Below, piece by piece: positions 26,461-38,060 of a stretch of 64,000 nt of DNA; position 1 is the stretch's first letter, and each line of letters begins with the position of its first letter. The stretch spans positions 248,001 through 312,000 of the forward strand of contig NZ_NEJP01000003.1 of the NCBI RefSeq assembly GCF_002113125.1, given 5' to 3'. Below the pieces are notes generated by a model. It was not told the DNA's origin. It made no database searches and was given only the letters and a program-made list of their open reading frames with translations. The stretch comes from Pseudomonas sp. B20(2017) (GTDB lineage Bacteria > Pseudomonadota > Gammaproteobacteria > Pseudomonadales > Pseudomonadaceae). The position numbers and the translations under genes are program-made.

Positions 26461-28035
26461 ATGACTGACAACCTGATCGAAATCCGTGACCTCAGCGTTG
26501 CCTTCCATGGCCAGACCGTGGTGCGCAACCTGTGCCTGGACATCCGCCCCGGCGAGTGCCTGGCCTTGGTCGGCGAGTCGGGCTCGGGCAAATCGGTGAC
26601 GGCGCATTCGATCCTGCAATTGCTCCCCGAATGCGATGCCCGGACCACCGGCAGCATCCGTTATCGCGGCCAGGAACTGGTCGGCGCCGATCCCAAGACC
26701 CTGCGCGACCTGCGGGGCAACCGCATCGCCATGATTTTCCAGGAGCCGATGACCTCGCTCAATCCGTTGCACACGATTGAAAAGCAGATCGGCGAAACCC
26801 TGCTGCTGCACCGTGGCCTCGGCGGCAAAGAGGCTCAGGCGCGGATCCTCGAGCTGCTCGAACTGGTGGGCATCCAGAAGCCGAAAGAACGACTGAAGGC
26901 TTATCCGCATCAACTGTCCGGCGGCCAGCGCCAACGGGTAATGATCGCAATGGCCCTGGCCTGCGAACCTGAATTGCTGATCGCCGACGAACCAACCACA
27001 GCCCTCGATGTGACAGTGCAGCGCAAGATCCTGCTACTGCTCAAGTCCCTGCAACGACGCCTGGGCATGTCGCTGCTGCTGATCAGCCATGACCTCAATC
27101 TGGTGCGCAGCATCGCCCAACGGGTGTGCGTGATGAAGGCCGGCGAGATCGTCGAGCAGGCGCCGTGCGAAACCCTGTTCACCGAACCGAAACACCCTTA
27201 CAGCTGCGTGTTGCTCAACGCTGAACCGGAAGGCGAAGCGCTGCCCCGGGACGAACGCGAGAACGTGCTGGAAGTCGATGACCTGCGGGTTGATTTCACG
27301 GTCGGCGGCGGGCTGTTCCAGCGCAAGCAATACCTGCGCGCGGTGGACGGCATCAGCCTGAACATCCAGCGCGGCAAGACGCTGGGCATCGTCGGCGAGT
27401 CCGGCTCGGGCAAGTCCACCCTCGGCCAGGCGATCCTGCGGCTGCTCGACTCCAAGGGCAGCATTCGCTTCCAGGGCACGGCACTCGACGGTCTCGACCA
27501 GAAGCAGATGCGACCGTGGCGTCGGCAGATGCAGGTTGTGTTCCAGGACCCGTTCGGCAGCCTCAGCCCGCGCATGTCGGTGGCGCAGATCATCAGTGAA
27601 GGGCTGGAGGTGCATTGCCAGTCCACCGCCGACGAGTGCGACGACCAGGTGATCCGCGTGCTCAAGGAAGTCGGGCTCGACCCCGAAAGCCGCCATCGTT
27701 ATCCCCATGAGTTCTCCGGTGGCCAGCGCCAGCGCATTGCCATCGCCCGGGCACTGGTGCTCAAACCGGCGCTGATCCTGTTGGACGAGCCAACCTCCGC
27801 ACTGGATCGCACCGTGCAGAAACAAGTGGTGGCCCTGCTCCGCCAGCTTCAGGAAAAACACGGTCTGACCTATCTGTTCATCAGCCACGATCTGGCCGTC
27901 GTGCGGGCGCTAGCCCACGACATGATCGTGATCAAGGACGGCAAGGTGGTCGAAAGCGGCGCCAGCCATGACGTGTTCGATTCACCGCAGCATCCCTATA
28001 CCAAAGAGCTGTTGGCCGCGGCGCATCCGGGATAG
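26461..28035 (+). CDS. yejF: ABC transporter ATP-binding protein with two nucleotide-binding domains, YejF type
   Basis: 524 residues with two complete ATPase cassettes. First: Walker A GESGSGKS near residue 39, signature LSGGQRQR, Walker [10 protein letters not shown]. Second: Walker [10 protein letters not shown] near residue 311, signature FSGGQRQR, Walker [10 protein letters not shown]. Each ends in the oligopeptide-type C-terminal segment ([26 protein letters not shown]). Energises YejBE for peptide uptake. Last gene of the yej operon. Confidence 0.95.
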   Translation: MTDNLIEIRDLSVAFHGQTVVRNLCLDIRPGECLALVGESGSGKSVTAHSILQLLPECDARTTGSIRYRGQELVGADPKTLRDLRGNRIAMIFQEPMTSLNPLHTIEKQIGETLLLHRGLGGKEAQARILELLELVGIQKPKERLKAYPHQLSGGQRQRVMIAMALACEPELLIADEPTTALDVTVQRKILLLLKSLQRRLGMSLLLISHDLNLVRSIAQRVCVMKAGEIVEQAPCETLFTEPKHPYSCVLLNAEPEGEALPRDERENVLEVDDLRVDFTVGGGLFQRKQYLRAVDGISLNIQRGKTLGIVGESGSGKSTLGQAILRLLDSKGSIRFQGTALDGLDQKQMRPWRRQMQVVFQDPFGSLSPRMSVAQIISEGLEVHCQSTADECDDQVIRVLKEVGLDPESRHRYPHEFSGGQRQRIAIARALVLKPALILLDEPTSALDRTVQKQVVALLRQLQEKHGLTYLFISHDLAVVRALAHDMIVIKDGKVVESGASHDVFDSPQHPYTKELLAAAHPG

Positions 28036-28075
28036 GCATAATCGCGCCACCTGACTTCCGCCAATGGACGCCGCC

Positions 28076-29491
28076 ATGAACACCACCGAAAGCCTCAAGG
28101 ATTACCAACGGGTTCGCACCCTGGCGATCCGTTCGTTGTTCGAGATCATCGAGCAATCCAGTGAAGGCACGGTGATTGTCGACCGCGACGCGAACATCGT
28201 CTGGATGAACGAGCGCTATGCCCGGCGCTTCGGGCTCGACTCCGCCGCCGGCGCCATCGGCAAGCCTTGCGAAAGCGTGATCCCCGGCAGTCTGCTGCGC
28301 GAAGTGGTGCGCACCGGGCGGCCGATTCTGCTGGACATGCAGGACACGCCGAAAGAACCGCTGGTGGTGATGCGCCTGCCGATTCATGACGACGCCGGGG
28401 CGGTGATCGGCGCCATCGGTTTTGCCCTGTTCGACGAATTGCGCACCCTGTCGCCGATGCTCAAGCGCTACCTGAGCATGCAGGAAGAGCTGGCCTCCAC
28501 CCGTTCTCTGCTGCGCGCCCGGCAGAGCAAATACAACTTCGCCCACTTCATCGGCACCAGCGCTGCCAGCCTGGAGGTCAAGCGCCGTGCCCGCCGCAGC
28601 GCCAGCGCCGAGTCGCCGGTTCTGTTGCTGGGCGAGACCGGCAGCGGCAAAGAGTTACTGGCGCAGGCCATCCACGGCGCTTCACCTCGGGCGCACAAAG
28701 CCTTCGTCAGCATCAACAGCGCGGCGATTCCCGAGGCGTTGCTTGAAGCCGAGTTCTTCGGCACCGCGCCGGGTGCCTTCACCGGTGCCGATCGCAAGGG
28801 TCGCACCGGCAAGTTGCAGATCGCTCAGGGCGGGACGCTGTTTCTCGACGAGATCGGTGACATGCCGCTGCCGCTGCAGAGCAAATTGCTGCGGGTGTTG
28901 CAGGAAAAGGAATTCGAGCCCGTAGGCTCCAACGACGTGATCCAGAGCGATGTGCGGGTGATTGCCGCGACCTCGACGGATCTGGAAGCGGCGATCAAGC
29001 GTGGTGAATTCCGCGCCGATTTGTACTACCGGCTCAACGTGCTGCCGATTCAAGTGCCGCCGTTGCGGGAACGGCTGGACGATCTGCCGGCGCTCAGTGA
29101 GGCGATTCTGGAGGAGTTGCGCAGTCAGCACGAACTCAATCGTGAAGCGTTGGAGTTGCTGGGGCAGCACGCCTGGCCGGGGAATATCCGCGAGTTGCGC
29201 AATGTGCTGGAGCGGGCTGCGTTGCTCAGTGATGACTTGATGCTGACGGCGGATGACATTCGTGCGGCGATTGGCACGTTTACACCGGTTGAACGAACGC
29301 TGGTGCCTGTGTCAGAGCCAACAATAAACGAGACCTTTAGTCAGGCCCGCGAGCGGTTTGACCGGCAGTTGATTCAATCCACCCTCGCGCAATGTGGGGG
29401 CAAGGTGATTGAAGCGGCTGAGCGGCTCGGACTTGGTCGGTCGACGTTATACAAGAAGATGATTGCGCTCGGGATCGCAGAGTCTCAGTAA
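28076..29491 (+). CDS. hbcR: Sigma-54-dependent activator of 3-hydroxybutyrate catabolism (HbcR-like)
   Basis: 471 residues. N-terminal PAS-type sensor (FEIIEQSSEGTVIVDRDANI), central AAA+ domain with Walker A GETGSGKELL, the sigma-54 contact loop GAFTGA, Walker B GGTLFLDEIGDM, and a C-terminal Fis-type HTH (AAERLGLGRSTLYKKMIA). The next genes encode a GntP permease, 3-hydroxybutyrate dehydrogenase and acetoacetate-CoA ligase, as in the P. aeruginosa hbcR region. Repeated GTCTC-N6-GAGAC sites begin inside its last codons. An ATG four codons upstream (28064) is an alternative start. Ligand, probably 3-hydroxybutyrate, is inferred. Confidence 0.88.
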   Translation: MNTTESLKDYQRVRTLAIRSLFEIIEQSSEGTVIVDRDANIVWMNERYARRFGLDSAAGAIGKPCESVIPGSLLREVVRTGRPILLDMQDTPKEPLVVMRLPIHDDAGAVIGAIGFALFDELRTLSPMLKRYLSMQEELASTRSLLRARQSKYNFAHFIGTSAASLEVKRRARRSASAESPVLLLGETGSGKELLAQAIHGASPRAHKAFVSINSAAIPEALLEAEFFGTAPGAFTGADRKGRTGKLQIAQGGTLFLDEIGDMPLPLQSKLLRVLQEKEFEPVGSNDVIQSDVRVIAATSTDLEAAIKRGEFRADLYYRLNVLPIQVPPLRERLDDLPALSEAILEELRSQHELNREALELLGQHAWPGNIRELRNVLERAALLSDDLMLTADDIRAAIGTFTPVERTLVPVSEPTINETFSQARERFDRQLIQSTLAQCGGKVIEAAERLGLGRSTLYKKMIALGIAESQ

Positions 29492-29517
29492 AGAGACACA
29501 ATTCTCCATAGAGGGAC
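29482..29517 (+). promoter_or_regulatory. Two tandem palindromic activator sites (GTCTC-N6-GAGAC)
   Basis: GTCTC-AGTAAA-GAGAC at 29482-29497 is a perfect 5-6-5 palindrome overlapping the stop codon of the activator gene. TTCTC-CATAGA-GGGAC at 29502-29517 is a degenerate copy, its centre exactly 20 bases (two helical turns) further on. A third copy lies at 29616. They sit about 70-230 bases upstream of a -24/-12 promoter, the normal range for sigma-54 activator binding. Confidence 0.65.
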
Positions 29518-29529
29518 AACATCAAAAGC

Positions 29530-29594
29530 TTCGCGAGCAAGCTCGCTCCCACAGGAGATATGGGTACCCATGTGGGAGCGGGCTTGCCCGCGAA
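29530..29594. repeat. Paired REP element
   Basis: Arms TTCGCGAGCAAGCTCGCTCC (from 29530) and GGAGCGGGCTTGCCCGCGAA (to 29594) face each other around AGGAGATATGGGTACCCATG. It lies between the second and third copies of the putative activator site. Confidence 0.85.
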
Positions 29595-29615
29595 AGCGTC
29601 CTCACAGCCATAGAA

Positions 29616-29631
29616 GTCTCAAAACAGAGAC
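29616..29631 (+). promoter_or_regulatory. Third activator site copy
   Basis: GTCTC-AAAACA-GAGAC is a second perfect copy of the 5-6-5 palindrome, 64 bases upstream of the -24 element. Confidence 0.65.
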
Positions 29632-29694
29632 AAAACCCCGAAAACCACCACCAAACATCAAATTAATTCCTTTTATTTCAACAACTTAAGCATC

Positions 29695-29710
29695 TGGCAC
29701 AGATCTCGCT
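29695..29710 (+). promoter_or_regulatory. Sigma-54 (-24/-12) promoter of the 3-hydroxybutyrate operon
   Basis: TGGCAC-AGATC-TCGCT: the -24 GG (29696-29697) and -12 GC (29708-29709) have the invariant ten-base separation and a full TGGCAC; the -12 box differs from TTGCA at two positions. It lies 56 bases before the permease ATG and directly downstream of a sigma-54 activator gene. Confidence 0.75.
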
Positions 29711-29765
29711 ATAGCGCTCCTCACACCCGTTCCACCCACAAAAATAACAATCGAAGGAGCACACC

Positions 29766-31157
29766 ATGAGTGTGATCATCGCCTTGGCGGCCCTCGCGCT
29801 GCTGATGCTTGCGGCCTACCGTGGCTACAGCGTTATCCTTTTTGCCCCGATCGCCGCCCTCGGCGCCGTCCTGCTCACCGACCCGTCCGCCGTCGCCCCT
29901 GCTTTCACCGGGGTGTTCATGGAGAAGATGGTCGGTTTCATCAAACTCTACTTTCCCGTGTTCCTGCTCGGCGCCGTGTTCGGCAAGCTGATCGAGCTGT
30001 CGGGGTTTTCGCGCTCGATTGTTGCCGCAGCGATTCGTCTGCTCGGCACGCGCCAGGCGATGCTGGTGATCGTGCTGGTCTGCGCCCTGCTCACCTACGG
30101 CGGTGTTTCGCTGTTCGTCGTGGTGTTCGCGGTCTACCCGTTCGCAGCGGAAATGTTCCGCCAGAGCAACATCCCCAAGCGCCTGATCCCGGCGACCATC
30201 GCCCTCGGCGCGTTCTCGTTCACCATGGACGCCCTGCCCGGCACGCCGCAGATCCAGAACATCATCCCCAGCACCTTCTTCAACACCACCGCATGGGCGG
30301 CGCCGTGGCTGGGAGTGATCGGCACGATTTTCGTGTTCTGCGCCGGCATGCTGTTCTTGCAGCGCCAGCGCAACAAGGCTCAGCGCGCTGGCGAAGGCTA
30401 CGGCACCGAGTTGCGCAACGAGCCGGAAACCGCCGAAGACCTGAAACTGCCCAACCCGTGGATTGCCCTGTCGCCGCTGCTGGCGGTGGGCATCATGAAC
30501 CTGCTGTTCACCCAGTGGATTCCGCAGTGGTACGGCAAGACCCACAGCCTCGCACTGCCGGGCATGGCCGCGCCGGTTACCACCGAAATCGCCAAACTCA
30601 CCGCAATCTGGGCGGTGCAGGCAGCCCTGTTGGTCGGCATCCTGATGGTGCTGGCATTCGGTTTTAAAGCGATCAAAAGCAAGCTCGCCGAAGGCAGCAA
30701 AAGCGCGGTCAGCGGTGCACTGCTGGCGGCGATGAACACCGCGTCGGAATACGGTTTCGGCGCAGTCATCGCTTCGCTGCCAGGTTTCCTGGTGCTGGCC
30801 GACTGGCTCAAAAGCATTCCCAATCCGCTGGTCAACGAAGCGATCACCGTGACCTTGCTGGCCGGCATCACCGGCTCCGCTTCGGGCGGCATGAGCATCG
30901 CGCTGGCAGCGATGTCCGAACAATTCATCAGCGCCGCCCACGCCGCCAACATTCCACTGGAAGTGCTGCACCGGGTGGCCGCGATGGCCAGCGGCGGCAT
31001 GGACACCCTTCCGCACAACGGCGCGGTGATCACCCTGCTCGCCGTCACCGGCCTGACTCATCGTGAGGCCTATAAGGACATTTTCTGTATTACGCTGATC
31101 AAGACCCTGGCGGTTTTCGTGGTGATCGGCACTTTCTACGCCACTGGCATTGTGTGA
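29766..31157 (+). CDS. GntP family permease, probable 3-hydroxybutyrate transporter
   Basis: 463 residues with about twelve hydrophobic segments. GntP family signs: GYSVILFAPIAALGAVLLTD, FMEKMVGFIKLYFPVFLLGA, ALGAFSFTMDALPGTPQIQN and ASGGMDTLPHNGAVITLLAV. GntP relatives carry gluconate or short hydroxy acids by proton symport. First gene after the sigma-54 promoter and seven bases from the dehydrogenase gene, so 3-hydroxybutyrate is the likely substrate (context). Confidence 0.9.
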   Translation: MSVIIALAALALLMLAAYRGYSVILFAPIAALGAVLLTDPSAVAPAFTGVFMEKMVGFIKLYFPVFLLGAVFGKLIELSGFSRSIVAAAIRLLGTRQAMLVIVLVCALLTYGGVSLFVVVFAVYPFAAEMFRQSNIPKRLIPATIALGAFSFTMDALPGTPQIQNIIPSTFFNTTAWAAPWLGVIGTIFVFCAGMLFLQRQRNKAQRAGEGYGTELRNEPETAEDLKLPNPWIALSPLLAVGIMNLLFTQWIPQWYGKTHSLALPGMAAPVTTEIAKLTAIWAVQAALLVGILMVLAFGFKAIKSKLAEGSKSAVSGALLAAMNTASEYGFGAVIASLPGFLVLADWLKSIPNPLVNEAITVTLLAGITGSASGGMSIALAAMSEQFISAAHAANIPLEVLHRVAAMASGGMDTLPHNGAVITLLAVTGLTHREAYKDIFCITLIKTLAVFVVIGTFYATGIV

Positions 31158-31164
31158 GGTATTG

Positions 31165-31938
31165 ATGACGACTCTTTCTGGCAAGACCGCACTGGTTACC
31201 GGCTCCACCAGCGGCATCGGGCTGGGCATCGCCCTGACGCTGGCCAAGGCCGGCGCCAACTTGATCCTCAACGGTTTTGGCGATGCTTCAAAGGTGATTG
31301 CGGAAGTCGAACAGTTTGGCGGCAAGGTCGGCCATCACCCGGCAGACGTCAGCGATCCGGCGCAGATCGCCGACATGATCGCCTACGCCGAGCGCGAGTT
31401 CGGCGGCGTGGACATTCTGGTCAACAACGCGGGTATCCAGCACGTCGCAGCGGTGGAAGAATTTCCGGTGGAGCGCTGGGATTCGATCATCGCGATCAAC
31501 CTGTCGTCGGTGTTTCACAGCACGCGCCTGAGCCTGCCGGGTATGCGCACCAAAGGCTGGGGGCGGATCGTCAACATTGCATCGGTGCACGGCCTGGTCG
31601 GTTCCACCGGCAAGGCGGCGTATGTGGCGGCCAAGCATGGGGTGATCGGACTGACCAAGGTGGTCGGCCTGGAAACCGCCGCCAGCAACGTCACCTGTAA
31701 CGCGATCTGTCCGGGCTGGGTGCTGACGCCGTTGGTGCAGAAACAGATCGACGATCGCGCGGCCAAGGGTGTCGACCCGCAGCAGGCGCAACATGATCTG
31801 CTGGCAGAGAAACAGCCGTCGCTGGAGTTCGTCACCCCGGCGCATCTGGGTGAACTGGTGCTGTTTCTGTGCAGCGAGGCCGGCAGCCAGGTGCGTGGCG
31901 CAGCGTGGAATATCGATGGCGGGTGGCTCGCGCAGTAA
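31165..31938 (+). CDS. bdhA: 3-hydroxybutyrate dehydrogenase
   Basis: 257 residues, short-chain dehydrogenase. NAD-binding TGSTSGIGLGIA at 11-22, NNAG motif (ILVNNAGIQHVAAVEEFP), catalytic S-Y-K triad with YVAAKHG, and the 3-hydroxybutyrate dehydrogenase C-terminal hallmark CNAICPGWVLTPLVQKQI. Oxidises D-3-hydroxybutyrate to acetoacetate with NAD. Start ATG 31165 with GAGG five bases upstream. Confidence 0.95.
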   Translation: MTTLSGKTALVTGSTSGIGLGIALTLAKAGANLILNGFGDASKVIAEVEQFGGKVGHHPADVSDPAQIADMIAYAEREFGGVDILVNNAGIQHVAAVEEFPVERWDSIIAINLSSVFHSTRLSLPGMRTKGWGRIVNIASVHGLVGSTGKAAYVAAKHGVIGLTKVVGLETAASNVTCNAICPGWVLTPLVQKQIDDRAAKGVDPQQAQHDLLAEKQPSLEFVTPAHLGELVLFLCSEAGSQVRGAAWNIDGGWLAQ

Positions 31939-31980
31939 GCTCCCACAGGTCATGTGAACAACAAAAACAAGAGGCAAACC

Positions 31981-33936
<1,956 letters not shown>

Positions 33937-33987
33937 CCCGCCCTGACCGATTGAGGGCCGGACCGGGCAGGTCATCGAACGTCTTTC

Positions 33988-36900
33988 CTAGCGATCGAAC
34001 TCCAGCAGGACGTCACCGGTAACCGGCCCGCCGTTGCTGGCGGTCACAGCTTCCTGCATGGCTTGCACATTTCGGCGGAATCGCCAGTTGTATTCACCTG
34101 ACGCCTGATCCAGGAGCAAGACCATTACGGCATAGGTATCGGCGTTTTCAACGGTCCGTTCCTTGTCGTAAAGGCCTGACCGGTCCTCGCTGGCCGTAGT
34201 CCGCAAGCCACTATCGCCTTGTAGCGCCGCCGGTTTGTCCTGGAGTTTCACATCTGGCGCGACAGGCACTTGGCCCAGCGCCAGACTCAACAGCGATGCT
34301 ACGTTCAATTGATAGTGTCCGGAGACACGTGTCACGGGCCTGGAAGCCAGGGCCAGAACCCTGGTTTTCGGTTCGGCTTGAAACACCTGATGAACCAGGT
34401 CTGCAGCAATGACGCTGGAACTGGACTGTTCGTTATGAAAATGTTCCTGCAGGTTCTCCCCATACACTTTCAGAAACCGATGAGTAGCGGACTGCTGCGG
34501 GTTCATTTGCTTCCATGCCATATAGGCCGCGGAGTCGATAACTATCGTATGTCGATCCTCTTGTACCGCCTCCAGCAGACAATTGCCGAACGAGAAGCCA
34601 TTGAAATCCGTTTTGATCAATTTGAGGAACGTCAGCATGTTGTCTCGCCCCTTGGCGGTACTGCCAAACAACAGACCGATGGCAAGGTCGGTCTGAAGCT
34701 TCTCGGCCGACTTGATCAAGGTCGCCAAGGCGCTCTCAATCTTTACACCGGCCTGAGGCAGGGCCTGCCGGAGGATATGGCCGGTGTAGACATCTGGCAG
34801 CGCTTGGCGGGTTCTGAATGGCCGCAACGCGTGACTGAACACGAAGTTGTCCAGTTTCGGACCCCAGGCTCGACCGAAACGGTCAGTCGCGTACCACTCG
34901 CTTCCTTTGCGGGCTACGCAGACATTCAGCCGTTGGGTGGGCGTCCCCGAAGGCCGCCACGTTCCTTGGCAAAGTTGTGCGTAATCATTGGGGTTAAGCA
35001 GATCGGCAGACCCGGCGCGCCCTACCATTCGACGCAACTGGAACCTTGCCGACGTCAACGTCCGCAGGCCACTGCGGCCAAGCTGGGCACCGCCGCGAGC
35101 GAGCAATTTTCCACCGGTTTTGGCCATCGCGCCGAAGCCATCCAGAGGATTGAAGACGGAGACAGTGGTGATCAGGGCAAATCTGGCCAGCGTCGCAACC
35201 TTGGCAGTAGTCGATACCGAGCGGCTAACCACATGCACGACTTTGCTGGCGACCCCCACAGCGGTACCGATCAATCCGATGGCGTCCATGACACAACCGA
35301 ACACGCCGCTACTGATACGTGCCTTTTCGCCGGAAGTCAGATCGGCAATACAGCTTCTGAAGGGCACCACCAGATTGAGCACGTACTCGTTGAGGCTCTC
35401 CAGTGTTTGCCGTTCTTCCTCCAGAGGCGTTGGCTTCAATGCTACGGCTTCGACTTCCTCAAGTGTTGCCGGCGGATGTTTTTCGACAATGAATGTAGCC
35501 AGAGCGATCGCCTGAACATCCTCGAAACATTCATAGGCATTATCTGCATACTCGGCGGCTCGGGCAGACTTGCGCACAACGCCCAGTTTTTCGATAACGC
35601 CGCGACTGGTGACAGCACTGGATTGCTTGCGCCCCTCTGTGTAACTGAGCAGATCGGTCGGCAGATTGAGAACAGGCAACGCCGGCACGAACGCGTTCAG
35701 GTCACCACGAAAGTCGAGCCGTGCAGCATGGTTCATTACACCTGAGGCCTCGACTATCTGCGCAAGACGCTCATTCTTGCGGCACTCCCCCCTCAAAGTC
35801 AGCATTTCATAGCAAAGCAGCTTATTGCTGGCATCCACCGTACACATGATCACCCCGTAGCGGCCGGTCACCTCATCCTTGGCTTTTTGAGTCTCGGCCA
35901 GAAATGTTTTCAAGGGTGATGCAGCTCCAGTCAGGCTGCTCTGAGTGGAAACAGTGGGAGTGTGATAGACGCCTACCGAAGGACGCAGGGTAAAAAAGCT
36001 CACGTCACCTTTCAAAAACGCTCGACGATCATCAGAAGGCATGGTCGAAAGGGATAGTTTGTGTGTCGTCACCATCGCTTTTTTCAGATTGTCGTACCAC
36101 TTGGCAACTTCGGCGACAACCAACGGTTTGATCGGTGGCAATGTATAAAGGTAGCTGCCAAATTGTCTGAAAATTCCGGGCTGGTCCTTCAAATCCCAAC
36201 GACCGCTCTTCAACTCATCGCAGGCATACAGTTCCGCCATTGACCTGGGGTTCGGACTGATCGCATCAAACAGAGTTTCCAATAGACGCTGACCCGGCAG
36301 ACTACCGGGAGCCGGGGTTTTTCGTTCGAAAAGCACGTTTCTTTCCAAAAAGTCGCATGTGGGCAGCGCTCTTTTCAGATGCGTCAACGCCAACTCCTGT
36401 TTATCGGGTAGCGGCTTGGCGAGAGCGCTGGCAGCCTTCGACAACAGGTCCAGGCGAGCCTCATAACGGTTGAGTACCAGGCTCGAGGCCTGTCTCGAGT
36501 CTGTCGCCAACGCGTCATGGTTGATGAGGCCATTGACGAGTCCCCAATCCAGTACCGGATCGATGAACGCAACTGCCTGCAAATCACGCATGACCTGGCT
36601 GCAAGGCTCCATGTTTGCCAAAGCCAAGACGGTGGGCGCATCCATCGAACGCGCAGTTCCCCTGGATTTCAACTCCAGAGTTGCCACCGTTGCGCAGAAG
36701 TTTATCCAGGCGATCGAGCCGATCGACATTCCTTCATCGATCCCCCGCACGAGAAACTCCGGGGCGAGATCGGACAGCATGATATGGGCCGCCATGCCAG
36801 CAACTTGCCGAGAGACCCGGCGGGAAGTCATCAGATGGTTTTCGAATTTTGTCAGAACGACGTCCGGGTGAAGATCGGCATTCGCAATCTGATAAAGATC

Positions 36901-37842
36901 ATACCCACAGATGACATTACGCCGCTGCTCGGCATCAGGAACATTCAGATCGAGAATAACGGCCGTAACCATCAGCTGACTCAAGTCCTGAGAAGTAATG
37001 GATTGGTTCTCTTGCGTACCGTACCAGCCCAGCGATTGATTGAGACTGGATGCCAGGCTCTGAACTTTTTCATGAGCCAGTATTGACCTGATGGTTCGTG
37101 CAATTTTTCCCTTGTCATTTATCAAGGGTTTTCCCGCTTCCTCGTAGATTCTATCTAATAGTCGCGCACCACCCGATGTCATACCCGCTACCACTGTTTT
37201 GATCCGGTCCTGCTCTTCGGTGGTGAGTACAACAGACAACTCGTCGACGCCGCTTATTTGCCCCCAATAATGTCCAAGAGCACCAGGCGCGGGAATCACG
37301 AAGTTCAAATGCTCAACAAGCTTTTTGCACCCGCCGACGGTGGCGGGCACATCGAACTCATAAAATTTCAGCCACTGAGCCAGACAACCCTCATTACTGT
37401 CCCAGACAAATCCCCCGGTCTGACTTGCGCACCGAGCCAAAAAGTCCACCTGTTCCCGTTCTTCCGGTTGTACGCTGTCGAGATGCAATGCAGGCAGCAG
37501 CTCCCCGTCAGTGAAGACCAGCAGCTTTGCGTCTGCCGTCACTGCACAGCTTTCATATGCCCCGATACCAAACGAGCCGATTTTGGCCTGCACAAAGGGT
37601 TGTTCCTGGAAAGCCTCGACCAGTTTCACCAGCGGATTATGCAGACTGTAAAGCGACGAGCCCTCGACCATTTCGAAGTACTCATTGCTCAGATCCACCC
37701 GCACCGAATCAACATTCCCGTATTTCTCGGCAACTCGTGTCAAACACCATTCGACGCTGCTCTTTTCTATTTCATCAGCGACGCGCTGTTTCAGATCGGC
37801 CTCGGCTGTTCCAACAGACAACTTGTCAAGTTCACTTCTCAT
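33988..37842 (-). CDS. Very large protein of unknown function, possibly toxin/effector-like
   Basis: 1,284 residues from ATG 37842 (1,303 if a TTG at 37899 is used; neither has a strong ribosome site). I do not recognise an enzyme domain. Visible features: a helical N-terminal half with GYDLYQIANADLHPDVVLTK and AAHIMLSDLAPEFLVRGI; a pair of hydrophobic helices near residues 860-920 (DAIGLIGTAVGVASKVVHVV; LARFALITTVSVFNPLDGFG) that could insert in a membrane; a basic WR-x-S-G stretch; and a C-terminal region with CLLEAVQEDRHTIVIDSAAY. No signal peptide, secretion motif or repeats. It is a single gene flanked by an AT-rich spacer, and its codon use looks less GC-rich than the neighbours, suggesting recent gain. 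The combination of size, membrane helices and isolation recalls Pseudomonas toxin-like proteins, but this is a guess. Confidence 0.85.
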   Translation of the reverse strand: MRSELDKLSVGTAEADLKQRVADEIEKSSVEWCLTRVAEKYGNVDSVRVDLSNEYFEMVEGSSLYSLHNPLVKLVEAFQEQPFVQAKIGSFGIGAYESCAVTADAKLLVFTDGELLPALHLDSVQPEEREQVDFLARCASQTGGFVWDSNEGCLAQWLKFYEFDVPATVGGCKKLVEHLNFVIPAPGALGHYWGQISGVDELSVVLTTEEQDRIKTVVAGMTSGGARLLDRIYEEAGKPLINDKGKIARTIRSILAHEKVQSLASSLNQSLGWYGTQENQSITSQDLSQLMVTAVILDLNVPDAEQRRNVICGYDLYQIANADLHPDVVLTKFENHLMTSRRVSRQVAGMAAHIMLSDLAPEFLVRGIDEGMSIGSIAWINFCATVATLELKSRGTARSMDAPTVLALANMEPCSQVMRDLQAVAFIDPVLDWGLVNGLINHDALATDSRQASSLVLNRYEARLDLLSKAASALAKPLPDKQELALTHLKRALPTCDFLERNVLFERKTPAPGSLPGQRLLETLFDAISPNPRSMAELYACDELKSGRWDLKDQPGIFRQFGSYLYTLPPIKPLVVAEVAKWYDNLKKAMVTTHKLSLSTMPSDDRRAFLKGDVSFFTLRPSVGVYHTPTVSTQSSLTGAASPLKTFLAETQKAKDEVTGRYGVIMCTVDASNKLLCYEMLTLRGECRKNERLAQIVEASGVMNHAARLDFRGDLNAFVPALPVLNLPTDLLSYTEGRKQSSAVTSRGVIEKLGVVRKSARAAEYADNAYECFEDVQAIALATFIVEKHPPATLEEVEAVALKPTPLEEERQTLESLNEYVLNLVVPFRSCIADLTSGEKARISSGVFGCVMDAIGLIGTAVGVASKVVHVVSRSVSTTAKVATLARFALITTVSVFNPLDGFGAMAKTGGKLLARGGAQLGRSGLRTLTSARFQLRRMVGRAGSADLLNPNDYAQLCQGTWRPSGTPTQRLNVCVARKGSEWYATDRFGRAWGPKLDNFVFSHALRPFRTRQALPDVYTGHILRQALPQAGVKIESALATLIKSAEKLQTDLAIGLLFGSTAKGRDNMLTFLKLIKTDFNGFSFGNCLLEAVQEDRHTIVIDSAAYMAWKQMNPQQSATHRFLKVYGENLQEHFHNEQSSSSVIAADLVHQVFQAEPKTRVLALASRPVTRVSGHYQLNVASLLSLALGQVPVAPDVKLQDKPAALQGDSGLRTTASEDRSGLYDKERTVENADTYAVMVLLLDQASGEYNWRFRRNVQAMQEAVTASNGGPVTGDVLLEFDR

Positions 37843-38060
37843 ATCAAACGACTCAAAAAAATAACTGATAACGTGGATAAACACCAAACACAGACTCAAC
37901 CAAATAGTGCTTAATATCCATCGCTGCGATGTCAGCTAATTTTTCCGATTCATTCCAAAGTATACAAAAACGCCAATAAACACCGTTTAGATATATAAAC
38001 CCAATAAACCAACAATAAAACACATTAAATATTCAAGCCCCTCCTTACATTTGCAGAGCT
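37843..38060. other. AT-rich spacer upstream of the large unknown gene
   Basis: The 37915-38040 part is far richer in A and T than the rest of the window, with runs such as AATAAAACACATTAAATATT. It must hold the promoter of the minus-strand 34-38 kb gene (a TATACT hexamer reads on the minus strand near 37967), but no clear -35 partner was found. It may mark the edge of transferred DNA. Confidence 0.5.

Noticed and set aside
29721..31325. 534-codon open frame on the minus strand
   Set aside because: Antisense to the GntP permease gene; the repetitive H/G/E/D composition mirrors hydrophobic codons on the other strand.
33937..33987. Terminator between the convergent CoA ligase and large unknown gene
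   Set aside because: Short complementary stretches exist but no convincing stem with a T run was found.
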